Positions 1 to 5,629 are shown, counted from the stretch's first letter. The stretch: DNA of 8,841 nucleotides from Bacillota bacterium (GCA_023391955.1 JAEWAA010000187.1:1-8841), one strand, 5' to 3'. Notes: generated by a model not told the origin, from the letters alone. Program-made: numbers and translations.

Positions 1-1841
1 GATCTACACTTATGCGATCGGCGGCACCGTCAGATGAGTATACCAGACAGGACTACGGCACCGAAAGTCTGATTAACCGCCACGGCCGGGTGGAGCAGGA
101 GCAATTTATCATCGGGGAGGCGGCTTACCGCACCGTGGTGGTGCCCCCGTGCGCTACATTGAGCCGCAGGACGCTGGAGCTGCTGAAGCGGTTTGCGGCA
201 GAGGGCGGCAGGCTGGTTGCCTTCTCGCCATATCCGGTTTTGGTGGATGGCGAGTATGATCCGGAGCTGCAGGCACTGCTGGAAAAAGCGCTCCGGCCGG
301 AGTGGAGCCCGGAGGCAATGCTGGAAGCGGTTGGCGGCTCAAAGGCTTCTTTTATCCAAGTGCGGGACTTGTCCGGAACGCCGGTTGTATCCGACGACGT
401 GAATGTGCAGACGCTGGAATGGGCGGGTTACCGGGTTTATTATCTGGTGAATTCCGGAACGGAACGTTACGCTCAGGCCCAGGTGGAGTTAAACCGGAGC
501 GGCAAGGTGGCTGCTCTGGATCTGAAAACCGGCAAGCTGCTTCCGCTGGAGCAAGAGGAGGCGGGCGGGAGTGTGAAGCTGCGCCTTGACCTGCTTCCAG
601 CTGGTTCCTGGGTGCTGCTTCAGGAGCAGGGGCAGGCAGACCGGATTCTGCGGGATGGAGCCCATCTCTCAGTGGTTGCCACATCCAGCCCATCCGCCGA
701 TGAAAGAGGACTGGCTCCAGCCGGATGTGGGGCAGCACCAAGCTTCCCCATTTTCACGCCGGACCCCTCCTTATCTCCACGCTCATCCCCATCCGTCCAC
801 ATGCTGGAACTGAACCAGTCCTGGAGGGTGACCGCGCTGGACTTGAACAGCCTTACCCTGGACTTCTGCAGGCTGCGTGTGGAGGGCGGGGAATGGTCGG
901 AGCCTCAGCCCGTTATTCTTCTTCAGGAGCAGCTATTGGCATATGGGCGCCCTGTACAGGTGGAGCTGGCCTTTCAGTTCGGCGTGGCATTCGATACGAA
1001 CGCGGACCGTCCGCTTTTTTTGGCGGTGGAAAAGCCCGGCAGCCTCTCCATCGTGCTGAACGGGCAGCCTGTGGACACGGCGGACTGCGGCTGGTGGCGG
1101 GATCCTTCTTTCCGGAAGCTCAATATTGCAGGACTGACGGTGCCGGGCCTCAATACGGTAGTAGTGAAGACGCTGTATTACAACTCACCCGAAACCTATG
1201 AGGCCTTGGAGAAGGCCCGCCGGTTTGAATCGGAGGGCAACAAGCTGAAGGTGGATACGGAGCTGGAGAGCATCTATGTTATAGGCGCTTTTGGGGTAAC
1301 CAGCGAAACCCCGTATACGGACGGCGAACGCCGGGCGGTGTTTAACGAGGGGCCGTTTACGCTGATGGAGCTGCCGGAAAGGGAATCCGGCGGCGATCTG
1401 GTCCGCCAGGGCTTTCCCTTCTACGCGGGCAGGCTTCAGTTGGAGATGACCCTCCCCTTGGATCTGGCGGGAGCAGGAGCAGCCCGTTGGGTATTCGGCG
1501 GGGTGCCGGATGCCGCTGTTTGCCGGCTTACCATCAATGGGCAGGAAGCGGAGCGGTTCCTGTGGGAGCCTTATGAGGCAGACATTACGCCGCACCTGCG
1601 GCAGGGGGAGAATACCATTACCCTGGAGCTGGCCAACAGCTGCCGCAATTTGCTGGGACCCCATCATCATATCAAAGGTGAGGTATTCAAAATCGGTCCC
1701 GACAGCTTCAAGGATAAGCCAGGCTGGACGGACAAGGATATTCCGCCGGGCACCAGCATTTGGACGGACCGGTACGCCTTCGTCCGGTTCGGCCTGCCGG
1801 GTGCGCCGCGGATTGAGCTGAGCCGTGCGCAGCCGCAATAA
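1..1841 (+). CDS. Glycosyl hydrolase-like protein, C-terminal part (5' end outside window)
   Basis: The frame is open from base 3 through an ATG at base 12 to the TAA at 1839-1841. No ribosome binding site precedes that ATG, so the gene almost certainly begins upstream and at least 609 C-terminal residues are seen. Counting from the ATG, residues 38-75 (YRTVVVPPCATLSRRTLELL, then RFAAEGGRLVAFS) resemble the flavodoxin/GATase-like domain that follows the catalytic barrel in large GH2-, GH42- or GH106-like enzymes. Residues 265-600 look like beta-sandwich sugar-binding (jelly-roll) modules: WRVTALDLNSLTLDFCRLRV, TINGQ, and ENTITLELANSCRNLLGPHH near the end. No catalytic acid can be identified because the barrel is outside the window. 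Residues about 214-263 form a Ser/Pro-rich low-complexity stretch unlike the rest. The protein is probably an intracellular or surface glycosidase acting on plant or microbial polysaccharide fragments; the exact GH family is inference. Confidence 0.72.
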   Translation, partial: STLMRSAAPSDEYTRQDYGTESLINRHGRVEQEQFIIGEAAYRTVVVPPCATLSRRTLELLKRFAAEGGRLVAFSPYPVLVDGEYDPELQALLEKALRPEWSPEAMLEAVGGSKASFIQVRDLSGTPVVSDDVNVQTLEWAGYRVYYLVNSGTERYAQAQVELNRSGKVAALDLKTGKLLPLEQEEAGGSVKLRLDLLPAGSWVLLQEQGQADRILRDGAHLSVVATSSPSADERGLAPAGCGAAPSFPIFTPDPSLSPRSSPSVHMLELNQSWRVTALDLNSLTLDFCRLRVEGGEWSEPQPVILLQEQLLAYGRPVQVELAFQFGVAFDTNADRPLFLAVEKPGSLSIVLNGQPVDTADCGWWRDPSFRKLNIAGLTVPGLNTVVVKTLYYNSPETYEALEKARRFESEGNKLKVDTELESIYVIGAFGVTSETPYTDGERRAVFNEGPFTLMELPERESGGDLVRQGFPFYAGRLQLEMTLPLDLAGAGAARWVFGGVPDAAVCRLTINGQEAERFLWEPYEADITPHLRQGENTITLELANSCRNLLGPHHHIKGEVFKIGPDSFKDKPGWTDKDIPPGTSIWTDRYAFVRFGLPGAPRIELSRAQPQ

Positions 1842-1940
1842 CAGCCGGGGCTCTCACCCCGTAATGAACATATTAACCGCCGGCGAAATAGTGCGGGTTT
1901 GGTCTCATCCCCCCAGCCAACCGAAGGAGTGTCTCGCATC

Positions 1941-2117
1941 CGGACTGTAGGGCCGTTATTTTGCCTGTTTGCGTAGTTTTGGATGTTTCGCGGACTCAGG
2001 AGACACTATTGATCAGGAAAATCGGCCAAACCGGCTCGATCTTGCTGAATAAGGGCTCCTCTGTCCGCATCAGCCCCAAAATGCGGATATTCCGCTAAAT
2101 AGCGCTTCCTCTGTCCG
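1941..2117. repeat. Four-unit inverted 50-bp-period intergenic repeat (copy A)
   Basis: A degenerate 20-bp core occurs four times. Forward copies are at 1941-1960 (CGGACTGTAGGGCCGTTATT) and 1991-2010 (CGGACTCAGGAGACACTATT). Inverted copies are at 2048-2067 and 2098-2117, reading CGGACAGAGGAGCCCTTATT and CGGACAGAGGAAGCGCTATT on the - strand. Forward starts are exactly 50 bp apart and so are the inverted ends. Both pairs are centred on base 2029. A short hairpin (2021-2040: ATCGGCC, loop AAACC, GGC-T-CGAT) sits near the centre, so the whole could fold as one long imperfect hairpin. TCCGCAT/ATGCGGA (2064-2070/2081-2087) is a further local stem. The element lies about 100 bases after the stop of the glycosyl hydrolase gene. 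Function unknown. Confidence 0.75.
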
Positions 2118-2131
2118 TTAGGCAAAGGTTG

Positions 2132-2159
2132 CCCGCTCTTTGCTCACACGCAGAGCGGG
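2132..2159. other. Intergenic hairpin, perfect 8-bp stem without U-tract
   Basis: CCCGCTCT (2132-2139) pairs exactly with AGAGCGGG (2152-2159) around a 12-base loop. An overlapping smaller hairpin, GGCAA-AGG-TTGCC (2121-2133), competes for bases 2132-2133. No run of T follows on either strand, so it does not look like an intrinsic terminator. It directly follows the four-unit repeat and may belong to it. Confidence 0.45.
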
Positions 2160-2242
2160 AAGTGGCCCGTCCATCCGGCTCCACTTGGCTACTGCGAGGA
2201 GCGACGCCGAAGCTCATTGAACCGGAGCTCATCTCTAACTCA

Positions 2243-2291
2243 AAAAAAGCTATCCCTCCGTCATATACATGGCGTCCGGGATAGCTTTTTT
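2243..2291 (+). terminator. Bidirectional intrinsic terminator
   Basis: The 14-base arm AAAAAAGCTATCCC (2243-2256) is complementary to GGGATAGCTTTTTT (2278-2291) across a 21-base loop. GC pairs form the core of the stem and a T-run closes each strand, so it can stop transcription in both directions. It lies about 400 bases after the glycosyl hydrolase stop and before the leader of the nucleoside hydrolase, so it probably insulates the two units. Confidence 0.8.
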
Positions 2292-2349
2292 GCCGCCCAC
2301 AAATCGACTGAACACCTACCTTTGTCCCGCCAATTATCTCTCCTTGAAG

Positions 2350-2508
2350 CTACCCTCCCAGGGAGAGGAGGATCGGATTCGGAGGTGTATTGGCATATGG
2401 TGGAAAAGCCAATACTACCGGTAAGGCCGGCAATGTCCTGGGACTTGGGGTCGGCATGGCGGAAGTATTCCTCCACCAGGCATAGACGTCTCCTCCTTCC
2501 CGGTAGTA
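2350..2508 (+). other. Highly structured block upstream of the nucleoside hydrolase (possible cis-RNA or small mobile remnant)
   Basis: Several nested complementarities are visible. CTACC (2350-2354) plus GGGAGAGGAGGA (2361-2372) pair with TCCTCCTTCCC (2491-2501) plus GGTAG (2502-2506), with one bulge and one internal loop. GTATTGGC (2387-2394) pairs exactly with GCCAATAC (2408-2415) around a 13-base loop. TACTACCGG (2413-2421) pairs exactly with CCGGTAGTA (2500-2508) and would compete with the outer stem. The block starts after the terminator at 2243-2291 and ends about 110 bases before the nucleoside hydrolase start. It does not match the purine riboswitch or other riboswitch consensus that I know. 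Alternatives are a MITE-like remnant or a decayed gene. Confidence 0.4.
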
Positions 2509-2516
2509 GAATGTGA
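2397..2516 (+). CDS. Possible 39-residue small ORF with a good ribosome binding site
   Basis: GGAGGTG at 2381-2387 lies nine bases before an ATG at 2397, which opens a 39-codon frame ending in TGA at 2514-2516. The peptide is basic, with many Arg in the segment WRKYSSTRHRRLLL, and shows no signal peptide or recognisable domain. The ATG lies in the loop of the GTATTGGC/GCCAATAC hairpin, which would overlap the end of the Shine-Dalgarno sequence. It could be a leader peptide for the nucleoside hydrolase mRNA, or chance within a structured block. I do not recognise it. Confidence 0.2.
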   Translation: MVEKPILPVRPAMSWDLGSAWRKYSSTRHRRLLLPGSRM

Positions 2517-2616
2517 AGAACACAAAAACCCTTTGCGGAGATCTCTGCCGGAAACCAAACAAATAAAAATAAACGCAAAAATAAACAAACAGCAAAACCT
2601 TCAGGAGGAAACCAGC

Positions 2617-3570
2617 ATGCTGCCTACCCGCATGATAATCGATGCCGATACGGGCATTGACGATGCGTTAGCCATTTTATTCGCACTCCGCTCCCCACGT
2701 ATCCAATTGGAGGCGGTCACCACCTGCTTCGGTAACATCGCTACGGAACAATCCGCAGAGAATACGCTGCGGCTGTTGGAGCTGGCAGCCCCGGAGCGCA
2801 GAATCCCTGTGGCTCTTGGAGCCAGGAAGCCCCTGGTCCGTCCCCAGCGGGAGTATGCCGTGCATGTGCACGGAAATAACGGGCTGGGCGGAGTGGAATT
2901 GCCTGCTTCCCGGCAGCAGCCGGTGGAGGAGCCGGGGCCGGAGCTAATCTGCCGTATGGCTCGCGAGAATCCCGGCCAGCTGACCCTGGTGACCATGGGA
3001 CGCTTGACCAATCTGGCCCTGGCTCTGGAGCTGGAGCCACAGCTGCCCACTTTGCTGAAGCGGGTGGTGGTGATGGGCGGAACGGTATTTGCGCCGGGGA
3101 ATGTGTCGCCGGTAGCCGAGGCCAATCTGTGGGGAGACCCGGAGGCGGCGGATCGGGTGTTCACCGCAGGATTGCCTCTTACGATGATCGGGCTGGATGT
3201 TACCCTCCGCACGCGGATTACCCGCAGCCATCTGGAGCTGCTGCAGCAGAAGGCTCCGGAGACGGTTCAGCCGGTGGTCCGGTTTATGCAGGAGAGTCTG
3301 GAGTATTATTTCGACTTCTACCGGCGCAGCAATTTCTTTATGGACAGCGCACCCCTTCATGATCCGCTGGCGGTGATCGCCGCTGTCCATCCCGAGCTGC
3401 TGGAATACCGGCCCATGCATGTCCGGGTGGACTGCGAAAGCAGCCTCTGTGCAGGTATGGTGGTGGCCGATCTGCGGCCAATCCCTAAAGTAGGCAGCGA
3501 AATTTCGGTGGCGGTGAATGTCCGTGAGGAACGGGCAGTGGGCCGGTTTTTGTCCGTGTTTGAACAATAG
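2617..3570 (+). CDS. Inosine-uridine-preferring nucleoside hydrolase family protein
   Basis: The 317-residue product has the usual length and motifs of the calcium-dependent nucleoside N-ribohydrolases, which cleave the N-glycosidic bond of nucleosides to base plus ribose for salvage in the cytosol. The N-terminal metal-binding aspartate cluster is IIDADTGIDDALA (D9, D11, D15, D16); the usual DxDPGxDD has Thr for Pro here. Other landmarks are GN at 39-40, HGNNGLGG at 85-92, T126 before MGRLTN (family usually GPLTN), MGG at 153-155, NLWGDPEAA at 170-178, and the catalytic-site HDPLAV at 248-253. The start at 2617 is chosen because AGGAGG (2603-2608) lies eight bases before it. An in-frame ATG at 2533 lacks such a site and would add 28 Lys/Gln/Asn-rich residues from the AT-rich leader. 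Probably cotranscribed with the following ABM gene. Substrate preference cannot be read from the sequence. Confidence 0.9.
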   Translation: MLPTRMIIDADTGIDDALAILFALRSPRIQLEAVTTCFGNIATEQSAENTLRLLELAAPERRIPVALGARKPLVRPQREYAVHVHGNNGLGGVELPASRQQPVEEPGPELICRMARENPGQLTLVTMGRLTNLALALELEPQLPTLLKRVVVMGGTVFAPGNVSPVAEANLWGDPEAADRVFTAGLPLTMIGLDVTLRTRITRSHLELLQQKAPETVQPVVRFMQESLEYYFDFYRRSNFFMDSAPLHDPLAVIAAVHPELLEYRPMHVRVDCESSLCAGMVVADLRPIPKVGSEISVAVNVREERAVGRFLSVFEQ

Positions 3571-3644
3571 ACATAGCGTGACCCGGCAAAAGGGAGTAGG
3601 ATGGAAAGAGAGCAGTTATGCGAACAAAAAAGGAGAGATCATCC

Positions 3645-3938
3645 GTGATTATCATTCATGCCCGATTGTACGTGAAGCCGGAATACGTAGAGGCGTTCCT
3701 GGAGAAGTCCAAAGCGCTGGTAGCCGGCTCCCAGGCGGAGGAAGGCAATATCAGCTATGATCTGTTCCGTCAGACTGATGAGCCTGAGACCTTCATTGTG
3801 GTGGAGGAGTGGAAGGATATGGAGGCGATTGAATTCCACAATAATACGCCGCATTTCACAGGCTTTTTCGCGGAGGCTGGGAGCTATTTCGCCAAACCCG
3901 CGCAAGTGAAGCGCCTGCTGGTGGAACGGGAAGTCTAA
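3645..3938 (+). CDS. ABM-fold (antibiotic biosynthesis monooxygenase / YgiN-like) protein
   Basis: The 97-residue product begins MIIIHARLYVKPEYVEAFLE and continues with EEGNISYDLFRQTDEPETF, VVEEWKDMEAIEFHNN and a closing strand LLVEREV. This is the ferredoxin-like alpha+beta pattern of the ABM superfamily, dimeric small proteins that include quinol monooxygenases and autoinducer-degrading LsrG-like proteins. The GTG start at 3645 is preferred: AAAGGAGAG ends eight bases upstream and the protein then opens directly on the first beta strand. An in-frame ATG at 3618 would add nine charged residues and has only a weak site. It follows the nucleoside hydrolase by 74 bases with no terminator between them, and is followed by a strong terminator. 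Many family members have no known substrate, so no reaction is assigned. Confidence 0.85.
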   Translation: MIIIHARLYVKPEYVEAFLEKSKALVAGSQAEEGNISYDLFRQTDEPETFIVVEEWKDMEAIEFHNNTPHFTGFFAEAGSYFAKPAQVKRLLVEREV

Positions 3939-3952
3939 TATGTGTATAAAAG

Positions 3953-3996
3953 AAACCCGGCGCCGGGAGCATAAGCTTCCGGTCTGCCGGGTTTTT
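3953..3996. terminator. Nested bidirectional terminator between convergent genes
   Basis: AAACCCGGC (3953-3961) pairs with GCCGGGTTT (3986-3994), followed by more T to 3996. Inside it, CCGGGAGC (3963-3970) pairs with GCTTCCGG (3975-3982) around an ATAA tetraloop, with one G-T wobble. The A-run on the left gives a U-tract for the opposite strand, so it serves both the + strand ABM gene and the - strand mscL, whose stop lies 14 bases away. Confidence 0.9.
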
Positions 3997-4009
3997 GATG
4001 CAGATAGGA

Positions 4010-4399
4010 TTAATTGGTCGAGCTGCCGTTTTTGCGCAGAGCATCGCGGATTTCTGTTAAAAGCACCACTTCTGCGCTGGGAGCTGCCGGTGCAGGGGCT
4101 TTGATTTCTTCCTTGCGCTTCAGCTTGCCCGCCATCTTGATGACAAAAAAGAGGGAAGCGGCGATAATGAAGAAGTCCACCACCGATTGCAGGAACACTC
4201 CGTATTTCAGCACGGCATCCCCATATTGATAAGTCAAACCGTCCAGCTTAATGCCTCCGATGAGCAGTCCAAAAAGCGGCATGATGATGTCATTAACCAG
4301 CGACGAAACAATCTTGCCAAAGGCGGCGCCGATAATAACGGCGACGGCCAGATCCAGCACATTTCCCTTCAATGCAAAAGCCTTAAAATCTTTCCACAT
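4010..4399 (-). CDS. mscL: Large-conductance mechanosensitive channel MscL
   Basis: The 129-residue protein forms the homopentameric pore that opens under high membrane tension and releases solutes during hypo-osmotic shock. It has the N-terminal amphipathic helix WKDFKAFALKGN, TM1 at about 14-43 (VLDLAVAVIIGAAFGKIVSS followed by the conserved LVNDIIMPL), a short loop GGIKLDGLTYQYGDAV, TM2 at about 67-87 (GVFLQSVVDFFIIAASLFFV), and a basic-then-helical tail ending LLTEIRDALRK. Length and order are normal. An ATG at 4423 would add eight residues (MSTGGLSD), but it lacks a ribosome binding site and lies only a few bases after the predicted transcription start. The ATG at 4399 has AGGGGGC about nine bases upstream and gives the family-typical MWxxFKAFA start. 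Divergent from the methyltransferase and convergent with the ABM gene. Confidence 0.96.
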   Translation of the reverse strand: MWKDFKAFALKGNVLDLAVAVIIGAAFGKIVSSLVNDIIMPLFGLLIGGIKLDGLTYQYGDAVLKYGVFLQSVVDFFIIAASLFFVIKMAGKLKRKEEIKAPAPAAPSAEVVLLTEIRDALRKNGSSTN

Positions 4400-4434
4400 A
4401 TCCGATAAGCCCCCTGTACTCATAAATTCGTTTA

Positions 4435-4443
4435 ATTATATCA
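4435..4443 (-). promoter_or_regulatory. Extended -10 promoter of mscL
   Basis: On the - strand the sequence reads TGATATAAT, a perfect TATAAT preceded by the TGn extension. No good -35 hexamer is seen at 16-18 bases, which is typical of extended -10 promoters. Transcription would start near 4428, giving a leader of about 28 bases to the mscL start at 4399. Confidence 0.6.
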
Positions 4444-4488
4444 TACTGCCCGTCCCTTGGGGGATGGCAGACAGAAAGGGCGAGGACT

Positions 4489-5088
4489 ATGGCAAAACGG
4501 CCGAAAGCGGCGGTATTCGATAAACAAGCCCGAAAATACGCGGTGAAGCGTGAGGCGGCCCTGCTGGTGGACTGGCGGAGCCGGCTCCTGAGGACAGCGG
4601 AAGGCCGGGTGCTGGAGCTGGCTGTGGGAGCAGGGGTTAATTTCCCGTATTATCCGCCAGGTGTTCAGGTGACGGCGGTGGATTTTAGCACGGCTATGCT
4701 GGAGCATGCCAGAAGGGCGGCGGCCTCCTCCAACCTGGCGGTGCAGTTTGTCTGCGGCGACATCGAAAGCCTGGCGCTGCCGGAGCAAAGCTTCGACACG
4801 GTGGTGTCCACCCTGTCCCTGTGCGCCTACGATCAACCATTGGCGGTGCTCCGCCAGATGCGCCGCTGGTGCCGGCCCGGCGGCCGGATTCTTCTCCTGG
4901 AGCATGGCAAAAGCACAAACCCGCCGCTGGCCCTCCTGCAAAAGGCGGCTGACCCGCTTTTATACCGGATGCTGGGCTGCCATCACACCCGGGATATTGG
5001 CGCCTTGGCCCAGGAGGCGGGCCTGCAGGTAGAGCGCACGGAGCGCTGTTGGCTGGGCATGGGCAGCCTGATTTGGGCCAGGCCCTGA
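4489..5088 (+). CDS. Class I SAM-dependent methyltransferase
   Basis: The 199-residue protein has the Rossmann-fold SAM-binding motifs in order. Motif I is VLELAVGAGVNFPYYP (41-56), with the glycine loop in the form seen in UbiE/PEMT/METTL7-like enzymes. The motif II acidic residue is in AVDFSTAMLEHA (D65). VCGDIESLALPEQSFDTVV (88-106) carries the adenine-contacting D91, and CRPGGRILLLEHG (128-140) is the post-motif strand. A late Cys-His-His-Thr-Arg-Asp segment is common in this subgroup. The size fits a small-molecule or lipid methyltransferase; the substrate is not evident. AAAGGG (4475-4480) lies eight bases before the ATG. The gene is divergent from mscL, with only 89 bases between the two starts, and ends about 85 bases before a strong terminator, so it is probably monocistronic. 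Confidence 0.9.
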   Translation: MAKRPKAAVFDKQARKYAVKREAALLVDWRSRLLRTAEGRVLELAVGAGVNFPYYPPGVQVTAVDFSTAMLEHARRAAASSNLAVQFVCGDIESLALPEQSFDTVVSTLSLCAYDQPLAVLRQMRRWCRPGGRILLLEHGKSTNPPLALLQKAADPLLYRMLGCHHTRDIGALAQEAGLQVERTERCWLGMGSLIWARP

Positions 5089-5173
5089 AGCAGGTCATGA
5101 ACAGCCAACTGAGGGCAAGCTCGCCAGCCTTAGGAACAACGGTGCGTCCCGCCAAGACCTCATAAAAACGCAG

Positions 5174-5198
5174 AAACGCCCGGTAAGGGCGTTTTTTT
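5174..5198 (+). terminator. Intrinsic terminator of the methyltransferase gene
   Basis: AAACGCCC (5174-5181) pairs exactly with GGGCGTTT (5187-5194) around a five-base GGTAA loop, and the T-run continues to 5198. It lies about 85 bases after the methyltransferase stop. Confidence 0.92.
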
Positions 5199-5210
5199 GA
5201 TGTATCAGAC

Positions 5211-5278
5211 GGTATAAGTGCTGAGGCGCCTTAGACCTTTCTTACGTTGAATCCCCAGTATAAGCCGGGCGCCTTCTA
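5211..5278. repeat. Imperfect direct repeat of about 25 bp
   Basis: GTATAAG, three to six bases, then GGCGCCTT, two bases and AC occur twice: GTATAAG at 5212-5218 with GGCGCCTT at 5225-5232, and GTATAAG at 5258-5264 with GGCGCCTT at 5268-5275. No gene is seen here. GGCGCC is itself palindromic. Confidence 0.45.
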
Positions 5279-5295
5279 CAGGGAGGCCAGCGGGA

Positions 5296-5338
5296 GACGC
5301 AGGCTGCGGGAAGCAGCCTTCACCGGCGTCGGGTTTTT
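5296..5338 (+). terminator. Terminator-like nested hairpin with no obvious upstream gene
   Basis: GACGC (5296-5300) pairs with GCGTC (5326-5330). Inside it AGGCTGC (5301-5307) pairs exactly with GCAGCCT (5313-5319) around GGGAA. GGG and then five T (5334-5338) follow. The orientation is for + strand transcription, yet the methyltransferase already has a terminator at 5174-5198. It could be a back-up terminator or the end of a short RNA starting after 5198. It directly abuts the inverted-repeat element at 5340. Confidence 0.5.
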
Positions 5339-5339
5339 C

Positions 5340-5522
5340 TAACGAATGTCAGCAACGCTATTTTGCCCATTTCCCCCTGTCTCTCGTTGTAACGAATCTG
5401 AGGAAGCTTATTTCGTGGTAACAGGCTCTAATTAGGGTAGCGAGCAGGAAATAAGGTGGCTCATATTCGTTAGATGTTAGAAACGGCCGTTTTTGCCGAA
5501 ATAAGGCTTCTGAGATTCGTTA
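5340..5522. repeat. Four-unit inverted 50-bp-period intergenic repeat (copy B)
   Basis: Four related 26-bp units are present. Forward units lie at 5340-5365 and 5390-5415, inverted ones at 5447-5472 and 5497-5522. All begin TAACGAAT in their own orientation. Their 20-bp cores are CGAATGTCAGCAACGCTATT, CGAATCTGAGGAAGCTTATT, CGAATATGAGCCACCTTATT and CGAATCTCAGAAGCCTTATT. Forward starts are exactly 50 bp apart, inverted ends are exactly 50 bp apart, and both pairs are centred on base 5431, next to the palindrome CTAATTAG (5428-5435). The perfect palindrome AAACGGCCGTTT (5481-5492) lies between the two inverted units. The layout is the same as at 1941-2117, with a shared core consensus. It sits between convergent genes. 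Function unknown. Confidence 0.85.
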
Positions 5523-5581
5523 GAAACTTGGCAGGGGGCGAATACGACCCGGCGGAGCTCGCCCAGCGCGCTCTTTTTTGC

Positions 5582-5629
5582 GTCTACGGTCTGCTGTGTC
5601 TACGATCTGCTGCATTTACAGTCCGCTGC
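5582..5629. repeat. Three tandem 16-bp repeats across the GH32 stop codon
   Basis: GTCTACGGTCTGCTGT (5582-5597), GTCTACGATCTGCTGC (5598-5613) and ATTTACAGTCCGCTGC (5614-5629) are consecutive 16-bp units. The first two differ at two positions and the third is more diverged. The third contains the GH32 stop (5616-5618) and the last codons of the gene, so the array probably grew outward from the gene end by slippage. Confidence 0.75.

Noticed and set aside
1185..1838. 217-codon frame on the - strand
   Set aside because: Antisense to the glycosyl hydrolase-like gene, with no start signals and no recognisable domain.
1846..1861. Terminator right after the glycosyl hydrolase stop (CGGGG-CTCTCA-CCCCG)
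   Set aside because: The stem is only five pairs and no T-run follows; the terminator at 2243-2291 is far stronger.
1941..2117. CRISPR array, because of regular 50-bp spacing
   Set aside because: Only two units per arm, the arms are inverted, the units are degenerate, and there are no cas genes.
2350..2508. Purine riboswitch upstream of the nucleoside hydrolase
   Set aside because: The conserved junction and loop sequences of the purine aptamer are not present in the right order.
2261..2595. Overlapping - strand frames of 81 and 105 codons
   Set aside because: They cross the terminator loop and the structured block, have no convincing start site for their length and show no conserved pattern. 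A 22-codon frame with a good AAGGAGG exists there too, but it is too short to support.
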